From: Streptomyces adustus
GTDB taxonomy: Bacteria; Actinomycetota; Actinomycetes; Streptomycetales; Streptomycetaceae
Length of the DNA stretch: 64,000 nucleotides
NCBI RefSeq assembly: GCF_009377175.1
Contig: NZ_VJZD01000006.1
Coordinates: 1 to 64,000 of the forward strand
Reading direction: 5' to 3'
Under the pieces are notes generated by a model. That model was not told the origin of the DNA. It was given only the letters and a program-made list of their open reading frames with translations, and did no database searches. Position numbers and translations under genes: made by a program. This document shows, piece after piece, positions 7,686-14,305 of this stretch. Position 1 is the stretch's first letter. The number at the start of each line of letters is the position of its first letter.

Positions 7686-8909
7686 TCAGGAGGGGCGGTT
7701 CATGTCCGGAATCGTGATGGCGATCGGCTGCGCCTCGTTGAGGAAGAGCAGCACGAACTGGCGCAGGGCCTCCTCCAGCGTCCAGGCGATCGCCGGGATC
7801 GCGGGAAGGGGGATCAGTCCCTCGCGGAAGGCCACCAGGAGCGGCCAGGCGGTCGCGATCAGGGGTTCCAGGATGGGTTCCTGGGAGAGGCCGATCATGT
7901 TGCCGATCCGGTCGCCGAGCGTGTACCTGGAGAACGCGCTGATCAGGGGCCGGGTCAGACCGAGGTCGAGTTGCGCCACGATGCCCAGGAGGACCTCGGT
8001 CAGCGCCTTGCCCTCGGGGCTGGCGGCCAGCACCGGGTCGAGGATCTGCCGGGACTGGGCGTTGGCCGCGTCCCAGGAGGCCGGGACGTACTCGTCACGC
8101 ACCCCGAGCATATGGGCGCTGACCTGCCACACGTGCAGATACGCCTCCGCGTCGTCGGCACTGACCCGGACACCCCACTCTTTCATCTTGCGCATGACAA
8201 ACGTGGCGAGACTGTGCCAGGTGACCAGGATGTCGGCCTGGCTGATCGGTATCGTCTGGCCGCCGCTGGTCTGGGTCCAGGCCGGGGACTGCGGCAGCAG
8301 ATGGCGTACCGCCGCGTGCACCATCCGCGTCTTCACCGCGGTCACGATCATCGAACCCTGCGGCAGATAGGCGTCCGTGGCCCCGATGTCGTAGCCGAGT
8401 TTCGCCGTCTTGGCGATGCGGTCCTTCATGTCGGCGCCGCCCTTGGAGTAGTAGACGGCGCGGGCCTCCCGGGGAATGGCGGTGCTCATCAGGCCGCTGC
8501 CGAGACCGTAGAGCGCTCCGATGTAGATTCCCTTCTTCGAGTTGATCCGGGAGGCGCGGTCGAGTTTGACCGGGTCCGCCCAGGACGGCAGTTGGCGGGC
8601 GTAGTCCATGAACTCCCTTAAGTCCGACGGGAGTCCGGCGGGCGGCGCCTGGTCGTTGCGGGTCCAGGTGGCCAACCGCTCGTTGATCGCCGCCACGTTG
8701 CCGCGGTCGAGCACGGCCGCGAGCACCGGGTCGGCCTCCTCGTCCCACACCCACTGCGGGTCGACCCCCGATCCGGAGCCGGCCACCGACGTGTCCGGCG
8801 CCCACGTCCACAGGGACCGGGCGTTGGCGGGCGTGGCCAGGCTCAACGCCCCGAGGGCCCCCAGGGCCCCTCCCGACATCAACATCTTGCGCCTGCTGAT
8901 CGCGTCCAT
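7686..8909 (-). CDS. lcp: Latex clearing protein Lcp (secreted b-type cytochrome rubber oxygenase)
   Basis: A 407-residue secreted dioxygenase that cleaves the double bonds of cis-1,4-polyisoprene to aldehyde- and ketone-ended oligomers. The N-terminus has a Tat motif SRRKML (residues 5-10), a hydrophobic stretch and an ANA cut site near residue 30. From memory of the studied enzyme of Streptomyces sp. K30, the functional residues fall at identical positions here: Glu148, Arg164, Lys167, Thr168, the haem-ligand His198 (MVHAAVRH), His203 and His232. The length also matches. A strong AGGAGG site precedes the ATG at 8909. A TetR-like palindrome lies about 120-155 bases upstream (9031-9065). No second rubber-degradation gene is next to it. 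Confidence 0.93.
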   Translation of the reverse strand: MDAISRRKMLMSGGALGALGALSLATPANARSLWTWAPDTSVAGSGSGVDPQWVWDEEADPVLAAVLDRGNVAAINERLATWTRNDQAPPAGLPSDLREFMDYARQLPSWADPVKLDRASRINSKKGIYIGALYGLGSGLMSTAIPREARAVYYSKGGADMKDRIAKTAKLGYDIGATDAYLPQGSMIVTAVKTRMVHAAVRHLLPQSPAWTQTSGGQTIPISQADILVTWHSLATFVMRKMKEWGVRVSADDAEAYLHVWQVSAHMLGVRDEYVPASWDAANAQSRQILDPVLAASPEGKALTEVLLGIVAQLDLGLTRPLISAFSRYTLGDRIGNMIGLSQEPILEPLIATAWPLLVAFREGLIPLPAIPAIAWTLEEALRQFVLLFLNEAQPIAITIPDMNRPS

Positions 8910-8938
8910 TGCGCTGAACTCCTCCTAGAGTTCGGTGG

Positions 8939-8987
8939 CTTGAGTCCCGGGGCTCCGTAGCCGCAGAGCTTGAGCCCCGGGGCTCCG
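8939..8987. repeat. Short direct repeats upstream of lcp
   Basis: CTTGAGTCCCGGGGCTCCG (8939-8957) and CTTGAGCCCCGGGGCTCCG (8969-8987) differ at one base and are 30 bases apart. A third, decayed copy (CTTGGGCCCCACGGCT) starts at 9012. Each copy contains an imperfect palindrome around CCCCGGGG. They lie in the lcp 5' region and could be part of its leader or a binding site. Confidence 0.5.
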
Positions 8988-9030
8988 CCGGCCTGCGCGC
9001 GCCATGCAACCCTTGGGCCCCACGGCTACT

Positions 9031-9065
9031 TGATACGATGAAACAGATCGAGGATCCTCGTATCA
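9031..9065. promoter_or_regulatory. Operator-like palindrome in the lcp upstream region
   Basis: TGATACGA (9031-9038) is repeated inverted as TCGTATCA (9058-9065). A 12-base perfect palindrome, CGAGGATCCTCG (9049-9060), overlaps the right arm. Overlapping inverted repeats of this kind are typical of TetR-type operators, and lcp genes in other actinobacteria are reported to be controlled by TetR regulators. No regulator gene lies beside it here; the 100 bases to the right hold only a short frame that I could not identify. Confidence 0.5.
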
Positions 9066-9162
9066 TCAGGGGAGCACAAGCTGCGCTGGAGCGCCAGAGT
9101 CTTCACCGAATCAGGGAGGCACTTGTGGACTCGGGCGTCCCGGCAGTCACGGGACGGGGCCT

Positions 9163-9726
9163 TCAGCGCGCCACGCGATACCGGACGTAGACGAACTTCG
9201 AACCGAAGGTGCGGGTCTCGACGAGGTCGAGGTCCACCCGGCGCTCGTCCCGGGGAAAGAACGGAATGCCACCGCCGACCAGCACCGGGTACACCACGGT
9301 CCGGTACTCGTCGATCAGACCCGCCGCGGCCGCCTCTGCGGCGAGAGTAGCGCCGCCGATCGCGATCTCACCCTCCCCCGGCTCGGCCCGCAACCGCTCG
9401 ATCTCCTCCGCCACGCTGCCGGAGGCCAGGCGGGCAGTGCCCTGCACCTCCGACAGCGTGGTCGAGAACACCACCTTCGGGAGCGGCTTCCAGAGCGCGG
9501 TCCACTCGAGCTGGGCTTCGTCCAGCGACTGATCCTGCTCGGCGGTCTCCCAGTACAGCATCGCCTCGTACAGTCGTCGTCCCAGCAGGTGCACGCCGAC
9601 GTCACGAATGTCGTCGATCCAGAAGCGGAAGACCTCGTCGTCGGGCTCCGACCAGTTGAAGCCACCGTCCGGCCCGACGATGTAGCCGTCGAGCGAGACG
9701 CTCATCGAATAGGTCACACTGCGCAT
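9163..9726 (-). CDS. Dihydrofolate reductase family protein (RibD C-terminal domain)
   Basis: A 187-residue protein with the DHFR-like fold of the RibD C-terminal domain. Signs are the opening MSVSLDGYIVGPDGG, the LLGRRLYEAM segment, the central KVVFSTTL strand, the nucleotide-binding glycines of EIAIGGATL, and the end region LVGGGIPFFP. Members are NADPH-dependent reductases of mostly unknown substrate; they are not the essential folate enzyme. It is monocistronic and divergent from the TROVE gene, across 369 bases. Confidence 0.85.
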   Translation of the reverse strand: MRSVTYSMSVSLDGYIVGPDGGFNWSEPDDEVFRFWIDDIRDVGVHLLGRRLYEAMLYWETAEQDQSLDEAQLEWTALWKPLPKVVFSTTLSEVQGTARLASGSVAEEIERLRAEPGEGEIAIGGATLAAEAAAAGLIDEYRTVVYPVLVGGGIPFFPRDERRVDLDLVETRTFGSKFVYVRYRVAR

Positions 9727-10095
9727 CAGAAAACCTCCTCGGTTGCGGATTCGACCGTAAGACCGCCGGACACCGCGGGACTCATCGCGGCTCGCGGCAC
9801 ACCCGGGTCGACCACCCGTCTGACGTCCGAGCGCCGGAAAGGATCACCGGCCCGCATAAATCGCTGGTGCGCGATCCGGTGGCGCTTGTACGTTTGTCAT
9901 CGCGACCGCGCCTCCGATGCGCTCGGCTGCGGCTACTTCCTTTCGAAAACCAAGTGACGCCGCCGCCACCTCTGATCTCGGCAGGCGCGGGCGCCTTCGC
10001 CCGTCGAGCCTATTGGCCGGGGCCGTCCAATCCGTTGAATCCGGGGGGATTCGCTGCCTCGTTACGCCCCACGCGTCTCCAAGATCTGGTCCGAG
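9727..10095. other. 369-base gap with consecutive hairpins before the TROVE gene
   Basis: No convincing protein gene. The right half can fold into a row of hairpins: CGGGCG/CGCCCG with loop CCTT inside 9987-10004, ATTGG/CCAAT (10012-10016 with 10027-10031) enclosing GGCC/GGCC, and GAATCC/GGATTC with a GGGG loop (10037-10052). This could be the structured leader of the TROVE mRNA or a small RNA gene. Ro-type proteins bind Y RNAs that are often encoded next to them, but I see no clear tRNA-like T-arm here, so a Y RNA is only a possibility. Confidence 0.35.
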
Positions 10096-11712
10096 ATGCT
10101 CGTGACCCCGCACATCTCGGCGGCCGCCCGCTCCCTGACCCCACCACGGGTCGAGCACCAGGGCACACCGCACCTCCGCACCTACGAGGGAGGCCAGGCC
10201 TTCGTCCGGGAGCCCCATGAGGAACTCTTCCTCCTCGCCGTCGGCAACTTCGTCTCCCAGCAGACGTTCTACGAGGGCGGCGCGGAGCGGGACGACCGGT
10301 ACGTCCGTCTCGTCGGTGAACTCGCCCTCCAGGACCCCGAGTGGACGGCCGGACTGCTGCGCTGGCTGCGCGGCGAGGGCAACATGCGCACCGCGTCCCT
10401 GGTGGGCGCCGCCGCGTACGTGCACGCCCGGCTCAAGGCCGGGGAGTCCGGGGGCCCGTCCAACCGTTCCGTGATCGACTCGGTGCTCCGGCGTGCCGAC
10501 GAGCCCGGCGAACTGCTCGCCCACTGGATCTCGACGTACGGACGGAACGTGCCGCAGCCGGTGAAGCGGGGCGTCGCCGACGGCGTACGCCGTCTGTACA
10601 CGTCCCGGTCCCTGCTCAAGTACGACACCGCGTCCAGGGATCTGCGCTTCGGCGACGTGCTCAACCTGGTGCACGCCTCCCCCGACCCGGACAAGCCCTG
10701 GCAGGGTGCGCTCTTCCGGTACGCCCTGGACCGCCGCCACCATCCGGAGCAGGCGGTTCCGCCGACCTCCGACCGTCTGCTGACCGCCCACCGGGCGCTG
10801 ATGGAGGCGGCTCCGGACGAGCGACGTGCCTTGGCGACCGGACCCGGCGGCTCCGAACGGCTGACCGCGGCGGGCATGACGTGGGAGGTACTGGCGGGTT
10901 GGCTCCAGGGACCGCTGGACGCCGCTGTCTGGGAGTCCGTGATCCCGGCGATGGGGCCGATGGCGCTCCTGCGTAACCTGCGGAACTTCGACGAGGCGGG
11001 GGTCTCGGACGAGGTCGCGGCCCAGGTCGCCGCCCGGCTCTCGGACGCCACCGAGGTGGCGCGGTCCCGGCAGTTCCCCTTCCGCTACCTGGCCGCCCAC
11101 CAGCATGCGCCGTCGCAGCGCTGGGCGGCCGCGCTGGAACAGGCACTGGCCCACTCCCTGGCCAACGTGCCGTCCCTGCCCGGCCGGACCCTGATCCTGG
11201 TGGACCGGTCCGACTCCATGTTCTGGGACACGGTATCCGAGCGGTCCAAGCTGACCCGGGCGGACGCGGCGGCCGTGTTCGGGACCGCGCTGGCCATGCG
11301 TGCCGAGCAGGCGGAGCTGGTGGAGTTCGGCTGGAGGAGCGCGGAGGTCCCGTTCCAGGCGGGCGAGCCGGTACTCGACGTGCTGAAACGGTTCCACAGT
11401 CTTGGCGGCACCCACACCACGAAGGCGGTGCGGACCCATTACCGGGAACACGACCGGGTCCTGATCGTCACCGACGAGCAGGCCGCCCCTTACGTCGCCG
11501 CCAGACGTCCCAGACCTGCCGGACCTGGCGACCCGGTGCCGCGCCGCATCCCGGTCTACACCTGGAACCTTGCGGGATACCGGCCCGCCCACGGCCCGAC
11601 GGGCCGGCACCGGCACACGTTCGGCGGCCTCACGGACGCCGCGTTCCGGATGGTCGGCCTGATCGAGGGCGGCCGCGAGGCCATCTGGCCGTGGACCGCT
11701 GAGCCGGCCTGA
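10096..11712 (+). CDS. TROVE domain protein (bacterial Ro60 / Rsr homologue)
   Basis: A 538-residue RNA-binding protein. Residues 30-350 form the TROVE HEAT-repeat ring (ELFLLAVGNFVSQQTFYE, then WTAGLLRWLRGEGNMRTAS and HWISTYGRNVPQPVKRGVAD, where Ro proteins contact RNA). Residues 364-530 form a von Willebrand A domain whose metal site DxSxS is Asp370, Ser372, Ser374. Ro proteins bind misfolded RNAs and Y RNAs and help exonucleases in RNA decay and stress recovery. The ATG at 10096 is the only good start in the frame after a stop near 10035; the ribosome site is weak. RtcB, a frequent partner, is absent here. It ends before a convergent HTH gene. Confidence 0.88.
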   Translation: MLVTPHISAAARSLTPPRVEHQGTPHLRTYEGGQAFVREPHEELFLLAVGNFVSQQTFYEGGAERDDRYVRLVGELALQDPEWTAGLLRWLRGEGNMRTASLVGAAAYVHARLKAGESGGPSNRSVIDSVLRRADEPGELLAHWISTYGRNVPQPVKRGVADGVRRLYTSRSLLKYDTASRDLRFGDVLNLVHASPDPDKPWQGALFRYALDRRHHPEQAVPPTSDRLLTAHRALMEAAPDERRALATGPGGSERLTAAGMTWEVLAGWLQGPLDAAVWESVIPAMGPMALLRNLRNFDEAGVSDEVAAQVAARLSDATEVARSRQFPFRYLAAHQHAPSQRWAAALEQALAHSLANVPSLPGRTLILVDRSDSMFWDTVSERSKLTRADAAAVFGTALAMRAEQAELVEFGWRSAEVPFQAGEPVLDVLKRFHSLGGTHTTKAVRTHYREHDRVLIVTDEQAAPYVAARRPRPAGPGDPVPRRIPVYTWNLAGYRPAHGPTGRHRHTFGGLTDAAFRMVGLIEGGREAIWPWTAEPA

Positions 11713-11722
11713 CCCGTGCGGT

Positions 11723-11762
11723 CACCCCGCGGCCGGTGAAACACGGCGCGGCACGCGGGGTG
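11723..11762. terminator. Possible terminator between the TROVE and HTH genes
   Basis: CACCCCGC (11723-11730) pairs with GCGGGGTG (11755-11762) across a 24-base GC-rich loop. It lies in the 78-base gap between convergent genes. The stem is modest and there is no U-tract. Confidence 0.4.
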
Positions 11763-11790
11763 GTCGGCAGGCGGGGTCCGGTCCGAGGGT

Positions 11791-12324
11791 CTAGGCCCTG
11801 TCGTCGAGGGCGTGTTCTTTGAGGAACGCGCCCGCATGGGCTGCCGCTTCCTCCGCGGTCGCATAACACGTCCCGTCGGCGACCGGGTTTGATGTGCCGT
11901 CAGCACCCCTGCCCGTCCATTCCCAGCCCCCGGAAGACGCCTGCACCAGCTCGGCAGTCCCCCCGAACAGCGCGAGCGTGCTCCTGCCCGCTGTCGCGGG
12001 CGCCGGGCGGCTGACGGCGTCGGGCCACTTCTTGCGGGCACCCTGCCGGGTGATCCCCCAGACAGCCCCCAACTGCTCGTAGTTTGCGCCGTAGGAGCCC
12101 GCGGTTGCCGCCGCCTGCGCAGTCAGGCGCCTGGCCTCGACATCCATCACCTTCCACGCGGCCAGGACGGACAGTGCCACTTCGACGGGATCCGCCTCCC
12201 ACATGCGGTCCACGGGCTGCCCGGTCTCTCGGGAGCGAATCGCCGAGGCCAGTGGATTCAAGGCGCCGTACAGGGCCTTGTCGAGTTCCGCCTGCTCTTC
12301 CGGGGTGAGTTCAAAGACCGTCAT
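11791..12324 (-). CDS. Small HTH protein, hypothetical
   Basis: A 177-residue cytoplasmic protein of a kind common in Streptomyces. Residues 70-105 (AAATAGSYGANYEQLGAVWGITRQGARKKWP) look like a helix-turn-helix, with GITRQGARKKW as the recognition helix. The N-terminal part is helical and acidic (ELTPEEQAELDKALYGAL); the C-terminal 45 residues (WEWTGRGADGTSN...ATAEEAAAHAGAFLKEHAL) resemble a short strand-helix ligand or pairing module. The ATG at 12324 abuts a palindromic promoter (12326-12372), which argues for autoregulation. I know no assigned function for it. Confidence 0.6.
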   Translation of the reverse strand: MTVFELTPEEQAELDKALYGALNPLASAIRSRETGQPVDRMWEADPVEVALSVLAAWKVMDVEARRLTAQAAATAGSYGANYEQLGAVWGITRQGARKKWPDAVSRPAPATAGRSTLALFGGTAELVQASSGGWEWTGRGADGTSNPVADGTCYATAEEAAAHAGAFLKEHALDDRA

Positions 12325-12325
12325 G

Positions 12326-12372
12326 CGACAACTTTAGTTGCCGCGCCCCAGTCACGACAACTACAGTTGCCG
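12326..12372 (-). promoter_or_regulatory. Leaderless promoter inside twin palindromic operators
   Basis: CGACAACTTTAGTTGCCG (12326-12343) and CGACAACTACAGTTGCCG (12355-12372) match at 16 of 18 positions and each contains the palindrome CAACT-N2-AGTTG; their centres are 29 bases apart. On the minus strand the right copy holds TTGTCG as a -35 box and the left copy holds TAAAGT as a -10 box, separated by 18 bases. Six bases after TAAAGT comes the ATG of the HTH gene, so transcription should begin at or next to the start codon. A protein bound at the palindromes would block both boxes. Confidence 0.68.
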
Positions 12373-12378
12373 GTTATC

Positions 12379-13394
12379 TCAGAACGGGGGCTCCTCGCTC
12401 CAGGCGACGGTCGAGGGCTGTGGTGGCGCGGACTTGACCTGGTGAAGGACTGCCACGGCCTCCTCGGTCCGTCCGGCGCCGGCCAGCAGAGCGGCAATAT
12501 GCTCCGCCGCGCACCACGTGCCGCCCTCGGGGTGAGCCCTGGCCCGCTCGAGCGCTTCGTCGACACGGTCGCAGGCGGCCGGCAGCGGAAGCCGAATCCA
12601 GAACAGGTCCCACTCCTCGCCGCCAGGGCGTTCCAGGAACGTGTCGAGGTGGGCCAGGCCGTCCTCGGGGCGGCCTTCTTCGGCACAGAGGGTGCAGAGC
12701 ACGTGGAGGATCCAGTCGACGGCCTGGCCCGTTCGGCCGGCCAGGGCCCGCATCACCTCGATCGCCTCGCCCCCACGACCCTGCCGAGCCAGCAGCTGCG
12801 CGAGATCCACCGTGACGCTGCCCCGATAGGCGGACGAGTCGTCGAACTGTCGGTACACGGCGATCGCGCCCTCCACGTCCTCGCGTTCCTCCAGCAGTTC
12901 CGCAAGGCGCCGCGTGGCGCACCCCCGGCGAGCAGTGCCGCGGCCTCCTCGTCGCGGCAGGCGCCCGCCGCCACCTCGACCAGGGCCGTGGCGAGGGAGC
13001 AGTCGTCGATGTGGGGCCGCAGCAGAGTGAACGCCTCGTCGCCGCGGCCGTGCCGGGCAGGCAATCTCGCGCAGAACTCCAGGGCCTGCGGATGCCCCAG
13101 CTCCATACGGGTGCGGGTCAGTACGATCGCCTCGTCGGCCCGTCCCCAGCTCTCCAGCAGTTCCGCCGTGGTCGTGGTGGCCGTCCACCAGCCCGTGGCC
13201 AGGTACGGGGCGAGCGTCTCCAGCGCTTCGGCCTGTGAGCCCTGTTCACCGAGCAGTCGCGCCCACTCCCGCGCGCAGAACCACTCCCCCCTGGCCGGCC
13301 CAATGGCCCACCGCCTGGGCATGGCCGAGTTCGAGAAGGCGGGAGACCAGACACGGCGGTATGCAGCCCGTCTGTGTGAGGGCCCGATGGTCAA
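12379..13394 (-). pseudogene. Tetratricopeptide repeat protein, frameshifted
   Basis: Two partly overlapping frames together encode one TPR-like protein. The upstream part (from about 13394 to about 12940) reads GEWFCAREWARLLGEQGSQ, LETLAPYLATGWW, LLESWGRADEAIVL and DEAFTLLRPHIDD. The downstream part, in another frame, continues with RRLAELLEEREDVEGAIAVYRQ, GRGGEAIEVMRALA, EEGRPEDGLAHLDTFLE and ends WSEEPPF at 12379. The helical repeats run through both, so a frameshift, perhaps with an internal deletion, lies near 12905-12940. The first 35 residues before GEWFC also look poorly conserved. Streptomyces carries several such cytoplasmic repeat proteins of unknown role. A sequencing error is the alternative. 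Confidence 0.65.
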
Positions 13395-13479
13395 GATCAG
13401 CGGCGTCCACGGTGACGTACCGTAGTGCCTCCGTCCGACAACGCGCCGATGCCCGGTGCGGCGCCGACGGCCACGAAGC

Positions 13480-13514
13480 GATCGATCGATCGATCATGAG
13501 TAGAAGTACTCATG
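13480..13514. promoter_or_regulatory. GATC microrepeat and palindrome before the lipoprotein gene
   Basis: Four tandem GATC units (13480-13495) run into an inverted repeat CATGAGTA-GAAG-TACTCATG (13495-13514), perfect over eight bases each side. It lies 33 bases before the ATG of the lipoprotein gene at 13547, the position expected of an operator over the promoter. The ATGAGTA/TACTCAT arms are typical of TetR-family sites. No regulator gene is adjacent. Confidence 0.5.
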
Positions 13515-13546
13515 ACGCTGGGCGAGTCACAGGAAAGGATCGGGGG

Positions 13547-14149
13547 ATGATCACACAAGGGATGACGAGAGCCCGGCTCGGAATGCTGACGTTAGCGGTG
13601 ACGGTCCTGTCGGCGGCAGGGTGCGGAACGCAGCGGGTCGGGGACGCCGCAGACGCGAACCCGAGTACGCGTCCAACGCCGACCGTCATATCCACGCCCA
13701 GCACACCGGCCGACTTCCTCTGTCCCGGCGAGAGTCCCAGCCCCAGGCCGACGGAGCCCGCACTCGCCTCCACTCCCCCCTCGACCGACCTGCCGGTCGA
13801 CCACTACGCCGAGAACCACGGCTTCAGGGTGCCCATCGCGCTCCACGGCCAGAACCGCTGCAACGGACTCGCCGCCGTCGCACACGTCAAGGAGGCACTC
13901 GAACCGCTGCGCGAGCGTGGCGACTTCGCCCCGGGCAGCGTCCGCACCGCACTCACCGGGCTCGGCTACCCCGCCGGGAAGATGCAGGTGTACCAGGGCG
14001 GGGCGTCCACCGGAGTCGGCTTCCTCATCGACATCGGCGTCTCGCCCTGGTGTGTGGAGGGCACGATGACCAATGACTCCATCGAGGCGGACGCCTTCGG
14101 CGGCTACCCCGACGGCAGCAACTGTGAGCCCCCGAGCGGCGGTCACTGA
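13547..14149 (+). CDS. Secreted lipoprotein, hypothetical
   Basis: A 200-residue exported lipoprotein. After RARLGMLTLAVTV comes the lipobox LSAAGC with Cys26 as the lipidated residue. Residues 35-85 are a proline/threonine/serine linker that spans the cell wall; residues 88-200 form a compact domain with HGQNRCNGLAAVAHVKEAL, GYPAGKMQVYQGG and SPWCVEGT, including paired cysteines likely to be disulfide-bonded. I do not recognise a named family. ATG 13547 follows a purine-rich GGAAAGG and GGGGG stretch. A palindrome upstream suggests regulation. Confidence 0.7.
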   Translation: MITQGMTRARLGMLTLAVTVLSAAGCGTQRVGDAADANPSTRPTPTVISTPSTPADFLCPGESPSPRPTEPALASTPPSTDLPVDHYAENHGFRVPIALHGQNRCNGLAAVAHVKEALEPLRERGDFAPGSVRTALTGLGYPAGKMQVYQGGASTGVGFLIDIGVSPWCVEGTMTNDSIEADAFGGYPDGSNCEPPSGGH

Positions 14150-14158
14150 CCGGATCTC

Positions 14159-14171
14159 GACCCGACGGGTC
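14159..14171 (+). terminator. Small hairpin after the lipoprotein gene
   Basis: GACCC-GAC-GGGTC forms a five-base stem just after the stop, flanked by CCGG on both sides, which can lengthen the stem with a bulge. It could end the lipoprotein transcript, but it is weak. Confidence 0.3.
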
Positions 14172-14305
14172 CGGAGGACGGCGAAGCCGTGCGCGATCTC
14201 AGGCCCCCGACGTCCGCCGGTCGACCCAATCCCTTCTTGAGACCGCCGCAACCGGGGAAGGACATGTCCGCAGACCGCCGCCACCGGGAAGGGACATGCC
14301 CGCAC

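Noticed and set aside
9073..9180. Short frame reading ALERQSLHRIREALVDSGV right of the lcp palindrome, perhaps the start of a regulator
   Set aside because: No start codon, only about 35 codons and no continuation; the resemblance to a TetR N-terminus is too weak.
10086..10095. CTGGTCCGAG next to the TROVE start, similar to the conserved lower stem of vertebrate Y RNAs
   Set aside because: Ten bases without the matching 3' strand nearby; it overlaps the probable translation start. Treated as chance.
9844..11616. 590-codon open frame antisense to the TROVE gene
   Set aside because: The plus-strand TROVE and vWA motifs are unmistakable; the antisense product has no domain or start site.
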